From contig NZ_JAJUXH010000023.1 in NCBI RefSeq assembly GCF_021390245.1, forward strand, positions 1-64,000: a DNA stretch of 64,000 bases, written 5' to 3'. The notes beneath the pieces are model-generated. The model saw nothing but the letters and a program-made list of their open reading frames with translations. It searched no databases and was not told where the DNA came from. Positions 34,921-43,326 of the stretch are shown piece by piece. This DNA is from Dyadobacter sp. CY323. Its GTDB lineage: Bacteria > Bacteroidota > Bacteroidia > Cytophagales > Spirosomataceae. Position 1 is the first letter of the stretch. Every line of letters starts with the position of its first letter. Position numbers and translations under genes: made by a program.

Positions 34921-36150
34921 GTGAACCGAACGATCTTACATATGGACCTGGATACATTCTTTGTGTCCGTCGAGCGAAAGCACGACAACCGGCTCAATAA
35001 TAAGCCTGTGCTTGTCGGAGGTGTGGGCGACCGCGGCGTGGTGGCGGCTTGCAGTTATGAAACGCGGGGTTTTGGAATTCACTCGGGCATGTCGATGAAA
35101 ATGGCCAGAATGTTATGTCCCGAAGCAACCGTGATCCGCGGGGATGGTGGAATGTATTCTAATGAATCAAAAGTAGTGTCGGAAATTATCAGCCAGACCG
35201 TTCCCATTTTTGAGAAAGCGAGTATCGACGAATTTTACGCGGATTTGTCGGGGATGGATAAATTTCATGATAGCTATAAGATGTCATTGGAGCTCCGGGA
35301 CCGCATTAAACGTGAAAGCGGGCTGCCCATTTCATTCGGGCTTTCTACAAGTAAAATCGTTTCAAAAGTCGCCACGGGAGAGGCTAAACCTGATAACCAG
35401 AAGAAAATAGAAGTCGGGGAAGAAAAAATGTTTCTTGCACCGATGCCCGTGCAGAAAATCCCGATGGTAGGTGACAAGACAAACAAGGTGCTATATAACA
35501 TGGGCATTAAGTATGTGAAAACCATTCAGGAAATGCCTGTTGAAGTAATGGCGCAGGTTTTGGGGAAAAATGGCATTTTACTTTGGAACCGGGCGAACGG
35601 GCTGGATAACTCACCCATTATCCCGTTTCACGAACGCAAATCCATTTCCAACGAACGGACATTCGGGAAAGATACCGGAGATATGCGGAGAATGCGGGAG
35701 ATGATCCGGGCAATGGGAGAAAACCTGGCTTACCAACTTCGGTCGGGGAACAAACTTACATCCTGCGTTTCCGTCAAAATCCGCTACTCGGACTTCAATA
35801 CGTTTTCGAAACAGGTCAAAATTCCATATACATCGGCAGACCATGTTTTGATCCCGAAAATCGAGCAGCTGTTTGACCAGCTTCACAACCGGCGCATGAT
35901 GGTGCGGCTTGTTGGGGTAAATTTCAGTGATCTGGTCACCGGAAATCACCAGATCAACATATTCGACGATTCCGAGGAACGGCTGAACCTGTATCAGGCC
36001 ATGGATCACATCCGCGACAAATACGGTACCGATGACCGCGGAAATTCAATTATCAGCTGGGCCACGACATTGGGTATTCCAAACATTTCCAGCATGGGAA
36101 ACCCATTCAACGGCGATCCGCCGATTATCCCAGCGCACAGGAATGCGTAG
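34921..36150 (+). CDS. dinB: DNA polymerase IV (Y-family translesion polymerase)
   Basis: A 409-residue error-prone polymerase. Starts at GTG; the conserved MDLDTFFVSVE follows at residues 8-18 (metal ligand Asp9) and the palm catalytic pair Asp103/Glu104 lies in SIDEFYADLSG. The helix-hairpin-helix, LSTSKIVSKVATGEAKPD and little-finger domain (about 240-350) are present. It stands divergent to the S24 repressor and upstream of a second DnaE, so it belongs to a damage-inducible mutagenesis cassette. Confidence 0.95.
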   Translation: MNRTILHMDLDTFFVSVERKHDNRLNNKPVLVGGVGDRGVVAACSYETRGFGIHSGMSMKMARMLCPEATVIRGDGGMYSNESKVVSEIISQTVPIFEKASIDEFYADLSGMDKFHDSYKMSLELRDRIKRESGLPISFGLSTSKIVSKVATGEAKPDNQKKIEVGEEKMFLAPMPVQKIPMVGDKTNKVLYNMGIKYVKTIQEMPVEVMAQVLGKNGILLWNRANGLDNSPIIPFHERKSISNERTFGKDTGDMRRMREMIRAMGENLAYQLRSGNKLTSCVSVKIRYSDFNTFSKQVKIPYTSADHVLIPKIEQLFDQLHNRRMMVRLVGVNFSDLVTGNHQINIFDDSEERLNLYQAMDHIRDKYGTDDRGNSIISWATTLGIPNISSMGNPFNGDPPIIPAHRNA

Positions 36151-36157
36151 CGATTGT

Positions 36158-36454
36158 TCAGGATTCGAATTCTAACTTTTTTATTTCATTTAACTGATTA
36201 AAAATCAAATGCTGTTCTTCTTCGAGATCAAAATCATCCTGCAATCCCAGCCAGAATTTGGGAGTTGTACCAAAGTATTTGCTGAAACGTAAAGCTGTGT
36301 CGGCGGTAACCCTTCTCCTGCCTTTGATAATTTCACTTACGCGCGTTTGAGGGATACCCGTGTCTTTTGCGAGCCTGTAAGCCGAAATGTTCATGGGAGT
36401 CAGAAACTCCTCAGCGAGGACTTCCCCAGGATGAATGTTGTTTAATTTTTCCAT
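36158..36454 (-). CDS. higA: HigA-family antitoxin-like transcriptional regulator, without adjacent HigB
   Basis: A 98-residue XRE-type protein with the HigA hallmark IHPGEVLAEEFLTPMNIS and the helix-turn-helix YRLAKDTGIPQTRVSEIIKG, followed by RFSKYFGTTPKFWLGLQ. A HigB toxin would be expected just upstream, but the 76 nt to the dnaE start contain no such gene. It is leftward while dinB and dnaE are rightward, so it interrupts the cassette. It may be an orphan antitoxin or a captured regulator. Confidence 0.88.
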   Translation of the reverse strand: MEKLNNIHPGEVLAEEFLTPMNISAYRLAKDTGIPQTRVSEIIKGRRRVTADTALRFSKYFGTTPKFWLGLQDDFDLEEEQHLIFNQLNEIKKLEFES

Positions 36455-36530
36455 TTAAAGTTGGCGTTTTACAAGGAGTTACGATTTTTCAAATTGATTC
36501 AAGTTTCGGAAGATTTTCGAAAATAAAGAA

Positions 36531-39500
36531 ATGCTACTCAACTGTCACTCTTATTTTAGCCTTCGTTTCGGGATGATTCCGGAGGACGAACTGCTTCGGA
36601 TGAGCAGAGAAAACGGGTATGGCTGCGTTGCCCTCACAGATATTAACAATACCTCCGGCTGCCTGAATTTTATCCGGCTGGCGCCGACATATGATATCAA
36701 ACCGATTGTCGGGATTGACTTCCGGAATGGGGTAAAGCAGCAATTTGTAGGGTTAGCAAAGAATAATGCCGGTTTTCAGGAGTTAAATGCCTATTTATCA
36801 CAATACATAAATGCAAAACAGGATTTTCCGGACCAGGCCCCGCAGCTTGAAAACGCCGTTTTTATATATCCGTTTGAAAAAATAAACCAGGAGAAAAAAA
36901 CAACGTTCCTGCCAAATGAATACATCGGGATTTCAACAAAAGATCTGAACCGGGTTACGTTTTCGCATTTGTTTAACCAAAAAGACAGGCTCGTGATCCA
37001 GCAGCCGCTAAGTTTCCGAAATAAGAAAGATTTCAATGCGCACCGGTTGCTCCGTGCAGTGGATGCAAACACGATGCTGAGCAAACTTTCAACTACGGAG
37101 ACCGCCGATGAAGACGAGCAGATTATGCCGAGTAAGGTACTCGCCTACCATTTTAGCCGGAAGGATTTTCAGACGATTATTTACAATACTGAAAAACTGA
37201 TGGATGAATGCAACATCCATTTCAGTTTTGGTGATAATCGGGAACATCAGAACCTGAAAGTATTTGGAAAAAGCAGGGAAGACGATTACCGGCTCATTTA
37301 CCAGCTGGCTTGTGACGGGCTGCGCTACCGCTACGGCGCGAATGTGGACGATATTATCCTCGACCGCTTCAATATGGAGCTGGACCTGATCGAAAAGCAG
37401 AATTACATTCCATTTTTCCTGGTAAATCACGCTATAACCAGCTACTCGCGGCAAAAAGGGTATTACTATGTGGGCCGGGGAAGCGGAGCGAACAGCATTA
37501 TTGCCTATTTGCTGAACATTACCAATGTGGATCCCATTGAGCTGGATCTGTACTTCGAGCGGTTTATGAATTTGTACCGAAAAAACCCGCCCGACTTCGA
37601 TATTGACTTTTCCTGGCGCGACCGCGAAGACGTAACCCAATTCATTTTTGACCGGTTTGGTAAAAATGGACAAGCTTCATTATTAGCAACTTACAGTACC
37701 TTTCAGCATAGTGCAGCCGTGCGGGAATTAGGCAAAGTGTTTGGGTTACCGGCGTATGAAATCGACGCATTAAGCAATGGCAAATACGATGCCCGAAAGT
37801 TGGACCAGTTTTCGGGGCTGGTGATCCGGTATGCCGATTATTTGCAAAAAAACAATCAGCCGAACCACCTCAGCATCCATGCGGGCGGCATTCTGATCTC
37901 CGAAAAACCCATTCATTACTTTACAGCCACGGATATCCCGCCAAAAGGTTTCCCTACCACGCAATTTGACATGGTGATTGCCGAAGATGTGGGGCTGAAT
38001 AAATATGACATTCTGGGTCAGAGAGGTTTGGCGAAAATCAAGGAAACGCTGGAAGTGATCCGTTATAACCGGCCGGAGGTTCCTGAATTTGATATTGACG
38101 ATGTTAAAAAATTCAAGAAAGACCCTAAGATCAATAATCTGATCAGGCAGGCGCAATGCATAGGCTGCTTTTATGTAGAGTCGCCGGCAATGCGGATGTT
38201 GCTCAAAAAACTGGAAGTGGATAACTATCTGGGATTGGTTGCGGCCAGCTCCATTATCCGTCCGGGTGTTGCCAAAAGCGGGATGATGCGCGAGTACATT
38301 CTGCGCCACCGCCATCCCGAACGGCGGGAAGAAGCGCATCCTAAGTTACTCGAACTGATGGAAGATACGTATGGGATCATGGTATATCAGGAAGACGTGA
38401 TCAAAGTGGCGCATCATTATGCCGGACTTACGCTGGGAGAAGCTGACGTGATCCGGCGCGGAATGAGCGGCAAGTTTCGTGGACGTGATGAGTTTGAGAG
38501 AGTCAAGAAAAAATATTTCAAAAACTGCGAGGAGAAGGGTTATGACGAAAAGATAACCCGCGAGATTTGGGGGCAGATCGCCAGTTTTGCCGGCTATGCA
38601 TTTGCAAAAGGCCATTCTGCATCATATGCCGTAGAAAGTTATCAAACACTTTTTCTAAAAGCTTATTTCCCGCTGGAATACATGGTCGCCGTTCTGAACA
38701 ATGGCGGCGGTTTTTATGCGGCTGAACTTTACATTCACGAAGCCAGAATGCATGGCGCGACGGTACTTGCGCCTTGTGTCAACAACAGTGACGCGCAGGC
38801 GATGATCAAAGGGAAAGACATTTACCTTGGGCTGGCGTTTTTAAGTGGTTTGGAAGAAAAAGTTATTTCGAAAATTCTGCATTCCAGACAGCAAGAAGGC
38901 GACTTCCTATCGCTTAACAACTTTTTGGACCGGGTACCCATTTCGATCGAGCAGCTTACGATCCTGATCCGCATTGATGCATTTCGGTTTACGGGAATTG
39001 ACAAAAAGACCTTGTTGTGGAAAGCGCATTTCAGGTTGAATGTATCGCCGGTTAAAGTGCCGCAAAAACAGCTTTTCCATACCGAGGTGAAGGATTTTGT
39101 TTTACCCGATTTCCACTCGTCACGCATTGACGATGCGTATGATCAGATCGAATTGCTTGGTTATCCATTATGCAGCCCGTTTGAGCTACTGAAATACCCA
39201 TTGCCTCCCAGTGTGATGTCGAAAGATCTGCCCCGATATGTGGATCAGGAAGTGACGCAATATGGGTATCTGGTAGCCGTCAAAAATACACGCACGGCGA
39301 AAGGTGATACAATGTATTTTGGCACTTTTCTGGATCAGGAGGGACAATTTATTGATACCGTGCATTTCCCGCCGGTTTCGACCAGGTTCAATTTTTCGGT
39401 CAAAGGAGTTTATAAAATCCGCGGCGTTGTTACCGAAGAATTTGGTTTTTTATCCATCGAAGTATCCGAAATCACGCGTATGGATTCGGTTGAACGGTAG
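36531..39500 (+). CDS. Second DNA polymerase III alpha subunit (DnaE2-like, error-prone cassette)
   Basis: A 989-residue C-family polymerase. The PHP domain is at about 1-110 and is altered: the usual HLHxHS start is replaced by NCHSYFSLRFG, so metal binding there is probably lost. The palm has PPDFDIDFSWRDR with Asp357 and Asp359 as metal ligands. The thumb/fingers contain YAFAKGHSASYAVES, and an OB-type fold ends the chain (YLVAVKNTRTAKGD, from about 905). It is shorter than replicative DnaE (about 1160) and stands next to dinB and an S24 regulator, the arrangement of ImuC/DnaE2 mutagenesis loci. The replicative dnaE must be elsewhere. Confidence 0.9.
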   Translation: MLLNCHSYFSLRFGMIPEDELLRMSRENGYGCVALTDINNTSGCLNFIRLAPTYDIKPIVGIDFRNGVKQQFVGLAKNNAGFQELNAYLSQYINAKQDFPDQAPQLENAVFIYPFEKINQEKKTTFLPNEYIGISTKDLNRVTFSHLFNQKDRLVIQQPLSFRNKKDFNAHRLLRAVDANTMLSKLSTTETADEDEQIMPSKVLAYHFSRKDFQTIIYNTEKLMDECNIHFSFGDNREHQNLKVFGKSREDDYRLIYQLACDGLRYRYGANVDDIILDRFNMELDLIEKQNYIPFFLVNHAITSYSRQKGYYYVGRGSGANSIIAYLLNITNVDPIELDLYFERFMNLYRKNPPDFDIDFSWRDREDVTQFIFDRFGKNGQASLLATYSTFQHSAAVRELGKVFGLPAYEIDALSNGKYDARKLDQFSGLVIRYADYLQKNNQPNHLSIHAGGILISEKPIHYFTATDIPPKGFPTTQFDMVIAEDVGLNKYDILGQRGLAKIKETLEVIRYNRPEVPEFDIDDVKKFKKDPKINNLIRQAQCIGCFYVESPAMRMLLKKLEVDNYLGLVAASSIIRPGVAKSGMMREYILRHRHPERREEAHPKLLELMEDTYGIMVYQEDVIKVAHHYAGLTLGEADVIRRGMSGKFRGRDEFERVKKKYFKNCEEKGYDEKITREIWGQIASFAGYAFAKGHSASYAVESYQTLFLKAYFPLEYMVAVLNNGGGFYAAELYIHEARMHGATVLAPCVNNSDAQAMIKGKDIYLGLAFLSGLEEKVISKILHSRQQEGDFLSLNNFLDRVPISIEQLTILIRIDAFRFTGIDKKTLLWKAHFRLNVSPVKVPQKQLFHTEVKDFVLPDFHSSRIDDAYDQIELLGYPLCSPFELLKYPLPPSVMSKDLPRYVDQEVTQYGYLVAVKNTRTAKGDTMYFGTFLDQEGQFIDTVHFPPVSTRFNFSVKGVYKIRGVVTEEFGFLSIEVSEITRMDSVER

Positions 39501-39644
39501 TTTAACCCAATCCTCATTTGCAGGATCAGCTCCACCAAAAAACATATGCCCGACAGAAAGATTATTTCTGTTTGCGGTATCACCAAAAATAATATTCTTC
39601 CTTTTAGGATTCAGCATAAATGGAAATGCTTGTCTGTCTGAAAT
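39450..39644 (-). pseudogene. Possible fragment of a gene, unidentified
   Basis: On the minus strand an open stretch from 39644 to a stop at 39450 reads as protein-like (ISDRQAFPFMLNPKRKN, IIFGDTANRNNLSVGHMF, FGGADPANEDWVK) with no start codon at its head other than an internal ATG at 39617. It begins right after a stop and its end runs into the antisense of dnaE. The residue composition looks like coding sequence, so it may be the remnant of a truncated gene; I cannot name a family. The rest of the gap 39645-39702 is bare. Confidence 0.3.
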
Positions 39645-39702
39645 TTAGCAAATAATTCCTAAACCGACTTTTCGTTGTTAATCCATTTAACTAGCTTCCC
39701 GG

Positions 39703-40161
39703 ATGATGAAAAAACAGGCGTTAATTATTTTGTTGCTGACGTGCACAGTTGCATGTAACAACAAACCGGATTCAGAATCCGGGAGCGTTGTTGTGGATAC
39801 TTCTGGCGAGAAGTCCGGATGTTTTGCATATACTGAAAACAGGGATTCGGCTTTTCTGCATATGGATCAAAATGACAGCATTGTGACCGGGGAGCTGGCT
39901 TATATGCTTTTCGAGAAAGACAGCAATAATGGGAAAATAGAAGGTTACATGTCCGGCGATACCCTTTTTGCCAAATACACCTTCCAGTCCGAAGGAACAG
40001 AATCAATGCGGGAAGTGGTGTTTTTGAAACAGGATAACAGCTGGACAGAAGGTTTCGGGCCGGTAGAGGAACGGGCCGGAACGATGGTTTTCAAGGATCA
40101 CACAGCCATCGAATTTGGCAATGGACTTATTTTCAAAAAAATACCATGTCCGGAAAAATAG
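39703..40161 (+). CDS. Small lipoprotein of unknown function
   Basis: A 152-residue lipoprotein, lipobox TVAC (Cys18), with start MMKKQALII. The mature part has a Ser/Asp-rich region then beta-prone segments (DSIVTGELAYMLFEK, KIEGYMSGDTLFAKYTFQS), as in small Bacteroidetes lipoproteins of about 150 residues. It precedes the M16 protease gene by 83 nt on the same strand. No specific family recognised. Confidence 0.8.
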   Translation: MMKKQALIILLLTCTVACNNKPDSESGSVVVDTSGEKSGCFAYTENRDSAFLHMDQNDSIVTGELAYMLFEKDSNNGKIEGYMSGDTLFAKYTFQSEGTESMREVVFLKQDNSWTEGFGPVEERAGTMVFKDHTAIEFGNGLIFKKIPCPEK

Positions 40162-40244
40162 CGGGTCGTTTAGACAGCTTCCCGAAGACATTTATATTTC
40201 ATACTTTCGTTCTTCACGAGTTTCATCAAATTAAAATCAGAAAA

Positions 40245-43055
40245 ATGAAAAAGGCGTTCATCGCTTTATGCCTTGCTGGAATGGCAATTTGTTCGGTTCC
40301 GGCGGTTTTGGCACAAACACTCTCCACGCAAAAAGTTCCCCTCGACCCGAATGTTAAAATGGGCCGACTGAAAAACGGGATCACTTATTACATCAAAAAA
40401 AATACGGAGCCAAAGAACCGGGCAGAGCTCAGGCTGGCTGTAAAAGCAGGTTCTGTGCTCGAAACGGACGCGCAACAGGGTCTTGCTCACTTTATGGAGC
40501 ACATGAATTTTAATGGGACCACCAATTTTCCGAAGAATGAGCTGGTTAACTTCCTTCAAAAAACGGGCGTCAGGTTCGGCGCGGACCTGAATGCATATAC
40601 CGGTTTTGACGAAACAGTATATATGTTACCAATCCCGACCGATTCGGCCGGGCTGCTCGACAAAGGCATCCAGGTTCTGGAAGACTGGGCGCATGGTGCA
40701 TTGCTCGACCCCTCGGAGATTAACAAGGAACGGGGCGTCGTTTTAGAGGAATCACGGATGGGCCGCGGCGCGCAACAACGGATGCGCGACAAGTTTTTCA
40801 AAGTGATCCTAAACAATTCGCGGTATGCCGAGCGTCTGCCAATCGGGAAAGACAGCATTCTGAAATCTTTCAAACCGGAAACGATCAGTTCGTTTTACAA
40901 AGATTGGTACCGACCTGATCTGATGGCGGTTATCGCTGTCGGGGATTTTGATGTGGCCAAAGTCGAGGCGACGATCGCGCAGAAGTTCGGATCTATCAAG
41001 CCGCCTGTTAATCCAAAAAAACGTACTAAATACGAAATTCCGCTGGACGGTTTAACCCGGGTTGCGATTGTTACGGATCCGGAATATCCTCAACATGCGA
41101 TACAAGTCATTTATAAACAGCCAAATAACAAAGAGAAGACGCTGCAGGATGTCCGCAATAACTTTGGCCAGGAGCTATATAATGCGATGATGGGCCAGCG
41201 GATGCAGGAACTCACCCAAAAAGCAGATCCTCCTTTTTTATATGGTGGAAGTGAATACGGCGATTTTCTTGGAAACCTGGATTCGTACACATCCGTTGCG
41301 GTGGCAAAAGATGCCGGCTCGATGAAAACCGCATTGACCGCGGTTCTGGAAGAAAATGCACGTGTCCAGAAATTCGGATTTACCCAGCCTGAACTGGACC
41401 GCGCGAAGAAGGACTTTTTCAACAGTATCGAACAGTATTACAAGGAAAGAGACAAAACGAGATCGTCCACGCTCGTACAGGAATATCTCGAACATTTCCT
41501 GCACGAGAAACCTTATATGAGCGCCGAAGCATATTACGAGTTTGTCAAAAAACACCTGGACGGCGTTACGCTGGCTGAGGTAAACGGGCTGGCGAAAAAA
41601 TACATTACCGATAAAAACCGTGCGGTTGTAGTAATGGGGCCGGAGAAAAGCAAAGATGCTTTGCCAACCGAAGCTGAAATCAAAAAACTGCTGACGGAAG
41701 CCGGGAAAGATGTTACAGCTTACGTAGATGACGCGGTAGATTCTCCATTACTCAGCACCGAGCCAAAAGCCGGAAAAGTAACCTCTGAAAAGAAACTGGA
41801 AAAGCTGGGTGTAACCGAGTTGACTCTTTCTAATGGGGTGAAGGTTTTGCTAAAACCGACGGATTTCAAAAATGACGAAATCCTGATCAAAGCCACGGCG
41901 AAAGGTGGTTATTCATTATTTCCGGATGAACGCGAAACCGGGATATTTTCCAGTTACCTGATCCAATCGGGTGGTGTGGGGCCATATAGCCAGACGCAAT
42001 TGCAGAAATTTCTGGCCGGGAAAACGGCAAATGCCGGGCCGTATCTTAGTGAACTTACAGAAGGTATCGGCGGAAATGCAAGTCCGAAAGACCTGGAAAC
42101 GACTTTGCAGCTGATTTACGCATATTTTACAGAGCCCAGAAAAGACGAAAACGTAGTGAAAGGCATTCTGGTAAATCAGAAAGCATATCTCGAAAATCAG
42201 CAAAAAACGTTGACGCCCGAGAAAGTGTACTCGGATTCACTGAATGCGATCCTGACCAGTAACAATCCGAAACGCAGACCACTGAGACCGGAAAGTGTTG
42301 ACAAAGTAAGTCTCGACCGCGCGGTTGAGATCTACAAAAACCGCTTTTCCGATGCTTCCGACTTTGTATTTACCATTGTCGGTGCATTCAAACCCGAGGA
42401 GATTAAACCGTTGCTGGAAAAATACCTGGGCGCATTACCTTCCACCGACCGCGACGACACGTTCAAGCATGCCAATATTTTTCCGCCAAAAGGGAAAATA
42501 GAAAAAACCATTTACAAAGGACTTGAACCAAAAAGCCGCGTGACGCTCATTTCAAGCGGTGAATATGAGTACAGTCCGGAAAATAACATTCAGATTGAAG
42601 CCTTGCAGGAAGTCCTGCAAATCAAACTGATCGAGGCGCTGCGTGAAGAAGAAAGCGGCGTTTATGGCGTCGGGGTTTCAGAAAGTACCGACAAATTCCC
42701 GACCGGACATTACCGTTTCAGCGTCGGTTTCGGATGTGCGCCTGAGAATGTAGACAAGCTGGTGGCGCGAACCAAAGAGGAAATCGCGAAGATTAAAGAA
42801 AAAGGCGCTGATCCGAAAGACATTGAAAAGTTTGTCGCAGAAACGCAGCGTAAAACAGAGACTGCATTAAAAACCAACAATTTCTGGCTGGATTACCTGG
42901 ATGACAACACCTTCCTGGGAGATGATCTGGAGGAAGTTCTTCAACAGGATAAGCTTCTGAAATCCATTACAGTAGCCAGTACAAAAGCGGCCGCTCAAAA
43001 GTATTTCAATGATGATAACTTCATCAAAGTAGTATTGATGCCTGAGAAAAAATAA
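40245..43055 (+). CDS. M16 family zinc metallopeptidase (insulinase-like, duplicated)
   Basis: A 936-residue secreted protease. The start is the ATG of MKKAFIALCL (signal peptide to about residue 23, ending VLAQ); a longer frame from 40146 lacks a signal. Zinc motif HFMEH at 82-86 with the second-shell ligand Glu162 in INKERGVVLEES, 76 residues later, as in pitrilysin. The second M16 repeat (about 520-930) lacks the motif, which is normal for the bilobed family. A convergent hairpin ends the transcript. Confidence 0.94.
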   Translation: MKKAFIALCLAGMAICSVPAVLAQTLSTQKVPLDPNVKMGRLKNGITYYIKKNTEPKNRAELRLAVKAGSVLETDAQQGLAHFMEHMNFNGTTNFPKNELVNFLQKTGVRFGADLNAYTGFDETVYMLPIPTDSAGLLDKGIQVLEDWAHGALLDPSEINKERGVVLEESRMGRGAQQRMRDKFFKVILNNSRYAERLPIGKDSILKSFKPETISSFYKDWYRPDLMAVIAVGDFDVAKVEATIAQKFGSIKPPVNPKKRTKYEIPLDGLTRVAIVTDPEYPQHAIQVIYKQPNNKEKTLQDVRNNFGQELYNAMMGQRMQELTQKADPPFLYGGSEYGDFLGNLDSYTSVAVAKDAGSMKTALTAVLEENARVQKFGFTQPELDRAKKDFFNSIEQYYKERDKTRSSTLVQEYLEHFLHEKPYMSAEAYYEFVKKHLDGVTLAEVNGLAKKYITDKNRAVVVMGPEKSKDALPTEAEIKKLLTEAGKDVTAYVDDAVDSPLLSTEPKAGKVTSEKKLEKLGVTELTLSNGVKVLLKPTDFKNDEILIKATAKGGYSLFPDERETGIFSSYLIQSGGVGPYSQTQLQKFLAGKTANAGPYLSELTEGIGGNASPKDLETTLQLIYAYFTEPRKDENVVKGILVNQKAYLENQQKTLTPEKVYSDSLNAILTSNNPKRRPLRPESVDKVSLDRAVEIYKNRFSDASDFVFTIVGAFKPEEIKPLLEKYLGALPSTDRDDTFKHANIFPPKGKIEKTIYKGLEPKSRVTLISSGEYEYSPENNIQIEALQEVLQIKLIEALREEESGVYGVGVSESTDKFPTGHYRFSVGFGCAPENVDKLVARTKEEIAKIKEKGADPKDIEKFVAETQRKTETALKTNNFWLDYLDDNTFLGDDLEEVLQQDKLLKSITVASTKAAAQKYFNDDNFIKVVLMPEKK

Positions 43056-43061
43056 GCATTC

Positions 43062-43101
43062 AGGGACTTGGAAAGCATTATTTCAGCTTTCTAAGTCCTT
43101 G
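43062..43101. terminator. Convergent terminator overlapping the DUF3820 stop
   Basis: Stem GGACTTGGAAAGC (43064-43076) / GCTTTCTAAGTCC (43086-43098), with one G-T pair. It spans the end of the DUF3820 gene and the space to the M16 gene, so one hairpin serves both converging transcripts although it has no long T-run. Confidence 0.7.
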
Positions 43102-43311
43102 AATCAAATAGCCCAGCCCGTTCGTTTGTATCTCATACATGGTGGCAAGTAACATTCCCAGCTTCCCGGCCGGGAAACCTTTGGAATGAAACCATTCCAG
43201 ATACGAAACCGGCAAATCGGCAATCAGCCAGTCTTTGTATTTACCAAAAGGCATTTTATACCGGATCAGTTCTTTCAATAATTCTGAGTTCGGCTGTGCG
43301 GCTTCCTGCAT
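43078..43311 (-). CDS. DUF3820 protein
   Basis: A 77-residue protein with the family core MPFGKYKDWLIADLPVSYLEWF and the downstream KGFPAGKLGMLLATMYEI block. Its last codons lie within a terminator hairpin. The pncB gene follows upstream on the same strand (15-nt gap), so both may be cotranscribed. Function unknown. Confidence 0.9.
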   Translation of the reverse strand: MQEAAQPNSELLKELIRYKMPFGKYKDWLIADLPVSYLEWFHSKGFPAGKLGMLLATMYEIQTNGLGYLIQGLRKLK

Positions 43312-43326
43312 CGTTTCGTCATTAAA

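Noticed and set aside
36455..36530. A HigB toxin next to HigA
   Set aside because: Both strands of the 76-nt gap were read; no HigB-like frame is present and the dnaE start takes up the end of the gap.
39304..39648. Plus-strand frame of 114 codons over the end of dnaE
   Set aside because: It begins inside dnaE in another frame and its product is unlike any protein; the minus strand reads more protein-like over the same bases.
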